NCBI RefSeq assembly: GCF_000220395.1
Contig: NW_004085985.1
Span: 1 to 64,000 of the forward strand
Reading direction: 5' to 3'
Length of the DNA: 64,000 nucleotides
DNA from: Ichthyophthirius multifiliis
Taxonomy: Eukaryota; Ciliophora; Oligohymenophorea; Hymenostomatida
The position numbers were made by a program, and so were the translations under genes. The notes below the pieces were generated by a model. The model worked only from the letters and a program-made list of their open reading frames with translations. It was not told the origin of the DNA and did not search any database. Numbering within the stretch: the stretch's first letter is position 1; every line of letters starts with the position of its first letter. Shown here piece after piece: positions 49,501 through 60,911 of the stretch.

Positions 49501-50607
49501 AAATCTTAATAGATAAAAGCTATTTAGCTCTTTTTAAAGAGTTTATTCTACAATTTATTAAGGTGTATCAATTGAAAATTATTAATTATTATTTTATTTT
49601 ATATTTAACTATTAATTAACATTTAATTTTTTTTTTTTTCTGATGAATTAAAAAAAAAAGCTTTTATTTTTTTAAAAAAAAAATATAAAAAAAATTAAAT
49701 AAAAAATAATTTTATATACAAGACTTAAATATTCCTGGTTATCTTCCCATATGATTACAATAAAATATTTTAGATCTTTAAATATCGGAATACGAGTTTA
49801 TTTATTTTTATTTTTAGTTCTCTTTAATATTATTATTATTATTCTTTATATTGTTTCCTTTTATATAATTTTTTATTTATATAAAGATTTTATATTTATT
49901 TATACTTTATTTTTTTTAATTATTAAAGTAATTTCCTATATATAAGCCAGAAACTTAAACATATTCATCATTATCGACTTTTACAAATGTCTTTTTTTAT
50001 TTTTATAAAAGAATTAAATGTATGTAAATTATAAATAATTATAAATTTTTAATTTAATTACCATATAATCAATTAAGAAATTCTTAAAAATATCCTCACC
50101 AATTTATGAATAAAATTATTTAAAATTCTCACCGAACAAAATATGTCTTGTCATATTTTTGCCACAATATTCGACCTAAAATCCTTTCGTTTATGTCCCT
50201 ATTTATTAAACATAACAATTTTAATTTCCTATAAGTATTATGCTATCATCAATTACCTTTATTTAATTTAATTTTATTTTATTATAATATATAAATATAT
50301 AGAATTTATAAATACTTATTTGATTGTTAAAGAAGGTTGATTTATTTATATTTTTTGATAAAATTAAGGTGTATATTATTCACTACATGTTATTGTTTAT
50401 TAAAGGAATGTTCTTTTTTAATAAAAAAAATAAAATCATTTTATTTAATTTTTAAATAAAAAATATATACTAATATTTTTAATCATTTTATAAATGTTCA
50501 TCATCTTTAATATTTAGGTCAAGAAGAAAATTTTTAAGTGAAGATACATATTTTTTATTAAAAACTATATTTAATATTTCAATAAGATCTTCCTTTTTTT
50601 TTAACAT
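46581..50607 (-). CDS. TERT: Telomerase reverse transcriptase
   Basis: The catalytic protein subunit of telomerase, a host gene. The TEN domain starts at ATG 50607 ('MLKKKEDLIEILNIVFNKKY'), then 'VIDDSIILIGNQNCYVQQIG' and 'EYCGKNMTRHILFGENFK'. Next comes the RNA-binding domain ('SKIFYCNHMGRQPGIFKS', 'HCKLPPNYKQL', 'NQKVLDYICFMDIFEVKWF') with T motif 'FYVTEKHKQGSKIFYYRK'. RT motifs: 1/2 'GKLRIIPKKGSFRPIMTF', A 'LYFVTLDIRKCYD', B' 'YGIPQGLNISSVLCSF', C 'LLMRLTDDYLFVSD', E 'CQWIGKSINMKSLEI'. The C-terminal extension has 'SMEGLCAQL' and 'DVSKVLCYLQF'. The catalytic Asp residues (one in A, two in C) are present. About ten introns interrupt it. The order and wording match Tetrahymena TERT closely from memory. 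The last exon ('SQEFYYEFKKIKKQLIQKL') most likely stops at TGA 46583-46581, which needs one base of frame correction in an A run. Confidence 0.95.
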
Positions 50608-50851
50608 TTTAGAGTTTAATAAAATTGAAAATAAAATATTTTTAGGATATTATATAAAAAATATATTTATTTACTAAAAAAAATAGTAAAATGTTAAAAC
50701 GAATATAATTAAATTACAAAATATCTTAAATAAATATTATGTATATAAAAAATATTTATATATATAACTATATATATATATATATTATATATTATATATT
50801 TAATATATATATATATTTATATATATTATTAATATATTTTAATTTTTATTT
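50608..50851. other. AT-rich spacer between same-strand genes
   Basis: A/T and TA-rich sequence upstream of TERT and downstream of the next minus-strand gene. No feature is recognised. Confidence 0.5.
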
Positions 50852-52132
50852 TCATATTTTTTATCCCATTTCAATTGCTTTAACAAATTATTCCTCTGTA
50901 TATTAGAATATTTATCCTGCAATTAAATGATTTTTTTATCTTTTTAAAATATCTATTAATCTAAGTTATTTTTAAAAGCTTATAATAACTCTTATATTTA
51001 TTTTTCAATTTTTTTATTAACTTATTATAATTTTTCATTCTATGTTTTGAAATCTCCTTGTTTTTCGTTTTATTTTGATTTTAAATTTTATAATCCCATT
51101 TTAGTTTTATCAATTTCTTCTTACAATCTGTTTATTCTATTTTATTTTATTTTAACATTATTTTATAATAAAATAAATATAATACTTGACATCTTTTTTA
51201 TTTAATTCCATTCCTTTTTTTTTATTTCTTTTTAAATATTTCCAATTTCCTATTTTTTTTTTTTTTCATGTTATAAAAATTTTAATAAATTCATATATAT
51301 ATATATTATTCATACATTTTATATTTTTTTTCCATCTTTTTCTAATTAAGTTATTTATTATTTTATTATTGTTTATTATTTTTTTTATTCTTCAGTTTTT
51401 TCTTATAACATTTTTATTTATATTTAATATGATTCGTTTTCTTCTTCAAAATTTTTCCCTTTTTCACTTAATTAACTTAAAATATTTTCTTTCATTTTAA
51501 TTTTGTCTTATAGAGTATCAATTTCTGAAATTAAAGCGTCTTTTTTCATTCTTTAAATTCTTATTGTTTATACTTTTTTTATTATTTTCTTTTTTTAATT
51601 TAAAAATATAATATATTACATTATTCTTCAATTGTTAATTCTAATTCTGTTATTTATTCATTTTTTTTATTGTCGTATTATTTTATTTTATTTAATTTTT
51701 ATTATAATTCTTCTTATTATTAAATTAATTCTTCAGCTTCAATATCTTCCTATTCTAAACTATCATCATTATTAATTTAGTCTATATTTTCTTTATTTTG
51801 AATTCTTTATAACATCTATTTTATATATGTTTTTGTTTCTTTATTATCTTCTTATGATTAATTCATTATTTCGTTTTGTAATTCTCTTTCATTTAAACCA
51901 AATTCATCAATTTCTTCGTCTTCTTAATTTTGAGAATGATTATCATCTAAATTTAATTGATTTTACTTTTAAATTTTTATATTTTTTATATTTTTTTTTA
52001 TATTAATATATTTATAAATACTAGTTATTATTATAATTTAATTCTTCTTTCGTTTTCTTTATCATTTATTTTCAAATATTCATCTTCTTTTTATTTGAAT
52101 TATTGCCATTTTTATTATAAATCTTAATCCAT
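50852..52132 (-). CDS. Coiled-coil protein
   Basis: ATG 52132 gives 'MDQDLQQKWQQFKQKEDEYL' and 'KINDKENERRIKLQQQ', then a GTATTTATAAA intron. The body is acidic and helical: 'EIDEFGLNERELQNEIM', 'LEQEDIEAEELIQQQEEL', 'ITELELTIEEQ'. After further introns: 'ALISEIDTLQDKIKMKENIL', 'FEEENESYQIQIKMLQEKTE', 'INRLQEEIDKTKMGLQNL' and 'QNEKLQQVNKKIEKQIQE'. The end is either 'EEQFVKAIEMGQKI' with TGA at 50852 or a longer version in another frame. It is almost wholly coiled coil and resembles cytoskeletal or ciliary proteins in style, but I cannot name the family. Confidence 0.6.
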
Positions 52133-52492
52133 TTTATTATTGTTTATGAATTATTATATTTTTTGTTTTAATTAAATATTATAATTTTTTTTTAAAAAAA
52201 ATAAAAATAAGCTTTTATGAATTTTTATTCATTTTAATGTTTATATATATTTTTTATGTTTAATTAATGTTTATTTATTTAAATTAATAATAATAAAATA
52301 TATTTAAATATAATATTTATATATATTTAAATAAATAAAATAAAAAAATAAAAGATATAGATTTAATATTTTACTATAAAATTTATATAATAAATTTTAA
52401 TAATTTGTGATGATAAAATTAATTTAAATACTAAAGTTATCACTTTAATTTTTTATTTTTTATTTTCAAATATTTAAAATAAAAAAAAAAAA
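52133..52492. other. Divergent AT-rich promoter region
   Basis: A/T low complexity between the coiled-coil gene (minus) and the cytochrome b5 gene (plus). Nothing is identifiable. Confidence 0.5.
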
Positions 52493-52852
52493 ATGGATTA
52501 AAATTTGAGACAAATTGAATGGAGTGAGGTTGCAGAACATAATAAAGAAGATGATTTATGGTTTGTAATAGAAAATAAAGTTTATAACCCAACCGAATAT
52601 TAAAATGACCATCCAGGAGGTCCTAATGTATTAATAAATTTAGGAGGAAAAGATGCAACATTAAAATTCGATGAAGTAGGCCATTCACAAAATGCTATAA
52701 AAATGTTAGAAAAATATTTAGTTGGATAAATAAAAAAAGGATCAATACCTTTAGAGAATTAAATTGCTAAAAATAGTGGTTCTGGTAATACATTTTTATA
52801 TTTGATATTATTAGGAATTATAATTGCAGGAATAATATATTCTATGTTTTGA
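52493..52852 (+). CDS. CYB5: Tail-anchored cytochrome b5, 119 aa
   Basis: A heme electron carrier on the cytosolic face of the ER or outer mitochondrial membrane, serving desaturases and other oxidases. Single exon from ATG 52493 to TGA 52850. 'IEWSEVAEHNKEDDLWFVIE' begins the b5 fold. 'EYQNDHPGGPNVL' contains the first heme-ligand His in H-P-G-G. 'DATLKFDEVGHSQNAIKML' contains the second heme-ligand His in G-H-S. The C-terminus 'LYLILLGIIIAGIIYSMF' is a single hydrophobic anchor with almost no residues after it, as in tail-anchored b5. Length and motif spacing are normal. Confidence 0.95.
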
Positions 52853-53376
52853 TACTAAAATAAAATATTAATATTTTTCAATTTTTATTGATTTTTTTTT
52901 ATTTTTTTAATCAAATAAAAATTATTTAAAACATATTTTATTTGAACTTATATAATTATAGAAAAAATAATTCTTATGTAAGATTTTGTTTATTTATAAT
53001 TATATATATATATATATATATTTATATCTTTTTTTATATTTTAATTTTTTTAAAAAAACCTTTTTTTTTAAAAGAAATATATATTTTTTTATGTTTAATA
53101 TAAAAATTATTAAAAATAAATATTTAATAATATAATTAATAGTAAACAAAATAATTTTTATTTCAATATTTATATATTACTATTTAATAAACATTTTTAT
53201 TTTGCTTTTAAATATAAAATTATATATAATTTATATAGTTTACTATTATAATTTATATAGTTTATTATTATAATTTATATATAAATATATATAAACTTAT
53301 TCAAAAATTTAAATAATATATAATTATTATTAATATTAAAATTTATATGTTTTAATATAATAAAATAAATATTTTT
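52853..53376. other. AT-rich spacer
   Basis: A/T low complexity with TA repeats near 53000 between convergent genes. No feature is seen. Confidence 0.55.
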
Positions 53377-53764
53377 TCAGTTTTTATTTTTTTTATTTTG
53401 TTTTTTTTTTATAAATATTTTTAGGTCTATGTCCTATATGTCCTATACTATAATCACCATCATCATCATCATTTTTTTTTAAATTTTTTTTTTGTTTTAA
53501 TCCTGTGTTTCCCATATCATCAATTTCTTTACTTTTTTTCAATTTTTTTAAAAAACTTTTAACTATTTTTTTATTTTTTAATATTCCTTCTTGTTTTTTA
53601 GAATATTTCTGTTTGTTGACTATTAAAGATTGCTTTTACAAATTATCTTATACTAAATTATTATTATCATTATTTTAATTATAGTTTAAGTGAATACATA
53701 AGAAACATACACAAAATACTAATAAAACAATTGTTAATAAGCCTTAAATTTTTTTAGAAAACAT
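53377..53764 (-). CDS. Small single-pass membrane or secreted basic protein
   Basis: ATG 53764: 'MFSKKIQGLLTIVLLVFCVC' and 'FLCIHLNYNQ' form one hydrophobic segment (signal anchor or signal peptide). The remaining about 95 residues are Lys-rich and polar ('KQKYSKKQEGILKNKKIVKS', 'FLKKLKKSKEIDDMGNTGLK') with a run of Asp (from a GAT repeat) and 'YSIGHIGHRPKNIY'. The first stop in strict frame lies far downstream; TGA at 53379-53377 is the likely end if one base in the A runs is miscounted. No family is recognised. Confidence 0.5.
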
Positions 53765-54074
53765 TTTTTTATTTTACTTATTTAATATAATTTAATAAAT
53801 AAAAATAATAAATAAAATTAAGAAAAAAAAAAAACATATATATAATATTAATTTTTATTTTAAATAAATACTTTTATTTATAATTTTTCAACAATATTAA
53901 AAAAAAAAAAAATGCAATACTTTTACATAAAAAAAATATTTCAAAAAATATATAAAAAAAAATATTATTTATATTTAAAAAAAAATATAATATAAATTGT
54001 CTTGTTATAATATATATTTATATATAATATTGTTTATAATATATCTTTATATATAATATTATTATTGTTTTCTT
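53765..54074. other. AT-rich spacer
   Basis: Poly-A/T and TA-rich sequence without recognisable features. Confidence 0.55.
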
Positions 54075-54831
54075 TCATTATAAGTTAACTTTTTAAGTTA
54101 CTTCTTACTGACCTTTTCTTACTCCTCCTTAATATAAATTAACTTTTGCAGTAACTTCCTTTATTTTATATGTTTTTATTTATTAATTTATATTATTTAT
54201 TTATATATTTTTAAAAACTATTTTTTTTTTTTATACAATTTATTTATTAAAAGGTAAAGAATATCCATAATTAAGTAAATTTTTAGCTTCTTCTCCTTTA
54301 TTTTTTTGAGTAATAATAGTACTTCTAGCCAAAGTTTAATCATATATAATAGGTTATGAGAAAACACTTGATGTTAAATTATTATTTGCTTTTTTCTATA
54401 TTTTTTTAGGCTCATCCTTATATTAATTTAATTTAATTTTATTTTATAAAATTAAAATACTTTATCATATCCAACTAGAGGATTTTAAGTACTTGTACTT
54501 GATTAACTAAATTCAGATTTTTTAATTCCTCTTTTATTAAAAATTTCGTAATTATCACTTTATTTTTAATCAACTTTCCTTTAAATTTAAATTTTATTTT
54601 TTTAAGAAAAAATAATAATTATTTATAATATATAAATATTAAAAAGCATTTTTTTTTACAGTAAATTTTGTAAATTAAATAATTGACAAAAAAGGCAAAG
54701 GCGATAAAAAAATGGATTTTTGCCTTTTATTTTTGATTAAGATTAAAAAAAATACAGAAAAAAATGAAATTAAAAATAAATATAAAAAATAATATAAATA
54801 AATATAAACATATTAAACATTTGTATATATA

Positions 54832-54907
<76 letters not shown>

Positions 54908-55775
54908 ATTGATGGTTTCCAATCTTTTTATTCAGTAGTAGTATTATTTTAATTTACTCTTGGTTATTAATCTTATTATTTTTTAACTTCATCAAAAATA
55001 TGACATTCATTTTACTTAGTTTCAGATTTTCTAATAATAATATATATTTATATATATATATATATATATAATAATTTATTTTTACTTGACAGAAGATTTC
55101 CATTCTTTTTATGTTGTAGTATGAGAATTATAATGTCCATATTCGGCATTAGTTTTATTTCTAAAACATTTTTCTTCTATAATTGGTTTATTTATATATC
55201 CTTTATCAGAAAATTCTCCTTTTTAAACAGAAGGTTTCCATTCTTTTTATTCAGTTGTTTATGTATTGTAATGTCCATAAACTGCATTTGTACTTTATCT
55301 GAATTATTTTTACTCATTATTATCATTTAAGGTTTCCTTATTTGAAAGTTGTGTTTTTATTACAGAAGGTTTCCATTCTTTTTATTCTGAGATTTTATTT
55401 TCTATTTTTTTTATGGAAGGCTTAAATTATTTTTCTGTATGGCCTTCTGATGTTATTGGATTGGTGTTTAAAGAATAATTAGGACAATGTTTTTTTAGTT
55501 ATTTATTTTTATTGGCATTATCTTCGTATACTTTAGAATCGAATTTGAGTTGATTCTTTTTTAATTGATTTAATGGGATAATATCTATTGAATTTTTGGG
55601 AGAATTTTAAATTGATATTGATACTTTTTCGGCTTTTAATTTATTTTGTTTACATACGTCATTCAATAATTGTGCATTACATCTTTTTTTTAGTTAATTT
55701 ATTATATGAATATTTATATTTTATTTTTTACTAATAGTTAGGTTAGATTGAAGTTTATATAGGCTCTTGTTCCAT
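54075..55775 (-). CDS. Repeat-bearing putative ciliary microtubule-associated protein (SAXO/MIP-like)
   Basis: ATG 55775 starts 'MEQEPIQTSIQPNYQQK'. The core has repeated modules: 'SEQKEWKPSVIKT', 'TNAVYGHYNTQTTEQKEWKP', 'NAEYGHYNSHTTTQKEWKSS' and 'NNTTTEQKDWKPSI', that is, a T-T-E-Q-K-(E/D)-W-K-P-S unit following N-A-x-Y-G-H-Y-N. Such short Trp/Tyr-bearing repeats at regular spacing are typical of proteins lining ciliary microtubules (SAXO and other inner proteins); this is an inference by style, not a firm match. After a roughly 310-nt intron (about 54591-54901) the frame resumes 'KVDQKQSDNYEIFNKRGIKK', 'QNPLVGYDK', 'ARSTIITQKNKGEEAKNLLN' and 'EVTAKVNLYQGGVRKGQQEV', ending at TGA 54075. The frame slips once in an A run near 55690. 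An ATG at 54650 could alternatively start a separate gene. Confidence 0.6.
54690..54728. repeat. Perfect inverted repeat within the long intron
   Basis: AAAAGGCAAA (54690-54699) and TTTGCCTTTT (54719-54728) are perfect reverse complements around a 19-base loop. They sit inside the unusually long intron of the repeat-bearing gene, next to a (TA)n tract at about 54833-54903. It could form a hairpin in the transcript. Confidence 0.6.
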
Positions 55776-56428
55776 TTTTTTTTTCTTTTTTCTATTTTTT
55801 AGTGGATTTATATGTCTTTTTTTATTTATTTATAAAAAAATAAAAAATAGCAAATATATATTTTGATTTATTTGCAAAAAAATTATAAAAATAGATTTTT
55901 ATAAATAAAATTAGATTTAAAAAAAAATATAATGTTTTTTTTTTTTAAATAAATAATAATAATTATAAATTTATATTTTATATCTTTTTATTTTAATATT
56001 ATATCTTTTTATTTAAATATAAATAATATTTACTCAAAAAAAAAAAAAAAAAATTCCATATAAAAAAGCTTCTTTTTATTTAATTTTTGATTATAATTAG
56101 AATTTTTTTTTTTTTTTCGAGTTTTATCCCTTAAATGAATATATAAAATTTATTAAAAACATTATAATATGAAAATTATTTTTTTCTTCAATATCTTTCC
56201 TATAATCTTATATTTACTTCACACAAAAAAAAAGACTAAGAATATATATTTTAACAATTTTAATTTCTGAATTATTATAGCCTAAATATTTAAGAAATAG
56301 TAAATAAAAATAATACTTAAATGTTTAAATAATTCTACAATTTTGGGGTTTAGTGTATTTATTTCATCTATATATTACTACTTTTTCACTTTTTTCAGAT
56401 TTTCTTAGTTAACTGAGCAATTCCGTAT
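55776..56428. other. AT-rich spacer
   Basis: Poly-A/T and A/T low complexity. No feature is recognised. Confidence 0.5.
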
Positions 56429-56866
56429 ATGATATAAACAAATAGAAACAAAAGGGAGTAAAATAGTTTTATTTTATCTCAAATAATGCACATATAATTT
56501 TAAAAAAGAAATTTCATAAAAAATATAAGAAATAAGTAATTAAAAGTATCGCTTCCAAGTATTTTGAATTTTAGTTATGATTTTTAAAGAAAAATATATT
56601 AAAAAGTAATAAATAAATGCCCAAATAAGAAAGCAATAATAATTTCCTTTTTTATACATATATACATATGGTATTTCTTCGAATTTCAATTTTTAAATTA
56701 CTTATAGATAGAGACAGAGAGAGACTTCTAAAGGCTGATTTATTATTTTTCCATTTAACATTGGAAATAATAAGTTATTAATTTTTTGGATTTTGTTAGA
56801 TAAAAATTAGGTTATATGTGGACATTTATATGGAGAATTAACTTTTTTTATTTTAAGTTTGGATGA
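56429..56866 (+). CDS. Tentative uncharacterised protein, 145 aa
   Basis: ATG to TGA in one frame: 'MIQTNRNKREQNSFILSQIM', 'QRKIYQKVINKCPNKKAIII', 'LNYLQIETERDFQRLIYYFS', 'FLDFVRQKLGYMWTFIWRIN'. Codon composition is more varied than in nearby A/T. There is no domain and the plus strand here is G/T-skewed, so an untranslated RNA is also possible. Confidence 0.3.
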
Positions 56867-57554
56867 AGAGATAATTTTTGTGGGGAGGGGGCTTATTTCT
56901 TTAGAACTAGTTATGTATGTCCTTTTAAGAAAATAAAGAAATTAAAAAACTTATATTGATTATTATTTTGGTAAGTTTTGATGGAAATTGTTAAGCTTTT
57001 TAAATAAAAGGAAAATATTTTAAGTTGAAAATTGAAATTTATTTTTACATTATGAATTAGTGTATAACGGGCATCTTAATTTTGTAGCTAAGTTTTAATA
57101 ATGAATGTTTAATTTGGGAAAATTATTGTAATTTATATTATGTGTAATGTTGTTTTAGAATACTTGGGATGTAAAAGAGAGGAAGATTTTAAGAAAGTCA
57201 AAGTTTTGAATTATTTAGATTAATTTATGTAATTAGTAGTTGAAATTTAAAAGCTTTTATTTTATAATTATGGTTTTGAATAATTTTTTGATTTTCTTAA
57301 TTTTTATGATATTTTTGATTTTTTTGATTTTTTTTTAATTTTTTTTGATATTTTTTTTATTATATTTAGATTTTTTTTTGATTTTTTTTTTTATAATTAA
57401 TAAAATATTTGGTTTTTATTATTAATAGCTTTTAATTTATTGAAAAAGCTTTTTAATAAAATAAAAAAATTATATATTATTATTGAATATAAATATTATT
57501 TTATTATCTAACAAACATGATAATAATTTTATATTGTATATTATTTATATTTTA
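56867..57554. other. G/T-skewed non-coding stretch
   Basis: The plus strand has more G than its surroundings (for example 'tgtggggagggggctt' near 56880) and then repeats of 'gatttttttt' around 57290-57390. No gene is recognised. The style is like 13.7-14.4 kb. Confidence 0.4.
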
Positions 57555-57746
57555 TCATTTAGAGTTTTCATAATCAAAAGAATCATCAGAATCATTTTAT
57601 TTTGTTTATTATTTTTTCAAAGCTTTAAATTAAGATTCAGTACTTTAAAATCTTCCATCGCAATAATTATTTTATTTAAGCATTTTTTAAGAAAGACATG
57701 TTAATTATGTCCTCGAGTTAACAAATTACTAAAATAATAATATATA

Positions 57747-57797
<51 letters not shown>

Positions 57798-59036
57798 ACT
57801 TGCATAAAGCTAGGTAACGGAGAATTAGGATCTCTTTCTCTTGGAAGTATTTTTTTAAAATCTGGACAAGTAGGACTATTACATAACAATTAATATTTAT
57901 TATTTTAATTTATTAATAAAAAAATACTTTTTAAATATACTAGATTTCATTTTATAATTATCATAATCAAAAAAGTTCTCATTATAAGTAATTTATTGCT
58001 TTTCTAATTTTTTACGTGATGGAATTTTATTAAAAGCAGGTCCACATGATCCTAATGTTTTTTTTCCGTATTCATAATTTGGATAATAATCGGGGGCGAA
58101 TTGTTTATTTTAATATATTTTATTATCTTCTCTTCCTAATGATGTTTTTATATTGAATGTAGGGATTTTTTTTAATTTTGAAAAATATTAAGATTCTTAA
58201 AATATACTGAATCTTTTTTCATGAGGATTATTCTTTGCATTAAACAAACCATTTCCTCTATATTATTTTTATTATTATTTATATATATTTTTATTTATTT
58301 ACCTTGATTATTATTTTGCTAATTCTATAAATCCAGTTGTTTTTTTTAATAATTTATCAGGTATTGGCCTTTCGAATTCTTCTTAAAGAGTCTTACTGAA
58401 TCTTTATTATTATTATGAATTTTATTCTCTTAAATTATTACGTTCGAGTTTGCTTTTATAAACATTTAATATATTCCAAACTTATTAAGGGTTTCTTTTT
58501 TTTGTTTTAATAGTAAAAAAAAAAAATATTTTTTTTTACTTATCAATTATTTGATATTTGGATGATAATAACCTACAGGCTTTGGAGGATTTTTAATAGA
58601 CTATTATGTATTTTATTTTTTTGTGATTATATAGTATCATTTATTTATTATATATACTTGTATTTGTTAAATTTTTTCACGAGATATTTATTTATAAAAC
58701 GGCTGGTTTTCTTCTTCTTCTTTTTAATTATCTTTATCTTTTAATTCATTACTTTATTAGTGATTCGTTTTTAAAATATTATCATTTTATTCATCTACCT
58801 TTACATTTATTTTATTTTTGAAAAAAAAATTAAAAAATATTAATATAATTAATTTTCCTTTTTACATTTTATTATTGATTAATAGACGGATATTAAGAAA
58901 TTTTTAAAACTCTTTTTTTATTAAATAATATTTCATCTTTTCTCTAAAATACTATATATTTTTCAGAAGTAAATCTTCCGGCTTTAGAGAACATTCCTAA
59001 ACCTTATGGATCGTGTTAATCTGTAACAAAAGCCAT
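57555..59036 (-). CDS. Putative ciliary protein with short Pro/Gly-type motifs
   Basis: ATG 59036 begins 'MAFVTDQHDPQGLGMFSKAG' and 'RFTSEKYIVFQRKDEI'. Later exons give 'RGNGLFNAKNNPHEKRFSIF', 'KIPTFNIKTSLGREDNKIYQ', 'FAPDYYPNYEYGKKTLGSCG', 'PAFNKIPSRKKLEKQ' and 'CNSPTCPDFKKILPRERDPN', with a last exon 'RTQLTCLSQKMLKQNNYCDG' ending 'DDSFDYENSK' at TGA 57555. Repeated 'G-x-x-F-x-K' and 'P-x-Y' phrases recall SHIPPO/STPG-type axonemal proteins, but this is a weak resemblance. Introns include a (TA)n microsatellite at about 57731-57792. It sits among other ciliary-type genes. Confidence 0.5.
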
Positions 59037-59277
59037 ATTTTATTTTTTTTGCGTTTTTTTTTTATTTTTTTTGTGTTTTTTTATATTTTAATAATAAAAT
59101 AAAGTAGATTTATAATTATTATTAATTTTTTCGGGTAATTTTTATTTTAAAGTATTTTTGTATCAAAAAATAAAAATTAGAAACATATTTTTATAATAAT
59201 TTTTATTTTTATTATACTAAATAATATAAAATGAATGAATATATATAATAATGTTTAAAAACATAATATATATATGA

Positions 59278-59321
<44 letters not shown>

Positions 59322-59578
59322 AATATATAATATATATATATTTCAATATATTTTTCATGCATTTTGTTTGTCTTTTTCATAATTATTTTATACTTGATCT
59401 GATTTTTTTTAAATAATTTCTCAATTTCACTATATTTTTTTAAAAATAAAAAATATAAAATTTATATTATAAAAAAATCTATTAATTATATATTTTATTA
59501 TATTAATATTAAAATTTTTATTATATAACAATTTTAAAATAAATAATTATTTTTTAATCTAATAAAATTTATTAAAAA
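59037..59578. other. Divergent AT-rich promoter region
   Basis: It lies between two divergent ciliary-type genes. It holds a TA-rich tract near 59265-59340. No other feature is recognised. Confidence 0.5.
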
Positions 59579-60862
59579 ATGATTTTAAGGAAACAAAGAA
59601 TACATGAAACTGGAAAATCAAACATAGATTTTAGGTTTTTTTTTTATGAAAAATAAAATAAATAATAAAAAAAAAGATCACATGAGCATTTACCTTCAAT
59701 TTTAGTTGAAAGAATTGACTATTTATCTACAGCAAAATCTCGTAAACAGAAGTTACAAAATACAGATAATATTTCTAAAAAATTATTTTGTGACACCAAT
59801 TAATCCACAATAAAATTAAAAACATAACAATTTATTCCCAGACATTCAAAATTAGACTAAAAATAACTTCGAAAACCAGTATATACAGGTGAATCAAACG
59901 CCATATTGTCTACTTAAACCCATCGAAAGGCACAGACAATACAAAAAGATGAATAATTAACTGAAAATATACATAATGTAACCAAAAAAAAAGAGCAAAA
60001 ATTAGAAAAGGACAAATCTGATGCCTTAGTTAATGAAAAACACGACAAAAATGCTACTGCAATTGCCGAAACATAATTCGTAGGATTTGATCAATATAAT
60101 AAATAAACACTAGAAGGAAAAGTTGATTTAGAAAAAGTTAGAGAAATAAGAAGAGTTATAAGAAGAAGATATGCAAATAGAACACATTTTTAAAAAATTT
60201 TTAATTAATGGGATTATAACTCTTTAGGTATATTTAATATAAATAAAGATTATATATATATATATGTAATTTTTTAAAAAGGATGTATTAAACCATAAAA
60301 TGCGTATGAAATGATAAAAAAATTAGGAATAAATATTAATTTTGATGAATGTAGGGTATTAATAGCTAGTTCTGATTAAGATTAAAGCGGTGATTTAAAT
60401 TTAAATGAATTTATGGACCTTATATTTAATAGTAATGATACTTTAAATGTAAATTTAAAATCTCTTCCAGTACTTTCTGAAGAAGAATATGCTATTTCGA
60501 CAGCTGAAAATGTAGTCAATAAATTAACATAAGACGCAATTAAAACTAGACAGGAAAGACATAAAAATTAACTAAATTTAATTTTATAGAATAAACTTTC
60601 TTTTATTAAAACTTATACTTTTTCAGAAGATAGTCTATAATAAGGATTTGTTTCTTATTAAAAGTTTAAGGATATTATAAAAAAATTAGCTATACCTGAA
60701 ACAGTGTTGAATAAAGATGATGTCGAATCGTTATTTCTTAGACATAAAATAGATAAAAATTTATTTAATTATAGGGAATTTATTGAATATTTAAGAAATT
60801 ATAAATTTGTTCCAGAAGATATATACGTATTAAATATTTTTATATATTATATTAATATATAT

Positions 60863-60911
<49 letters not shown>

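Noticed and set aside
46581-50607. Reverse transcriptase of a retroelement
   Set aside because: The T motif, TEN domain and telomerase-specific C-terminal blocks, plus many spliceosomal introns, mark it as the host telomerase gene.
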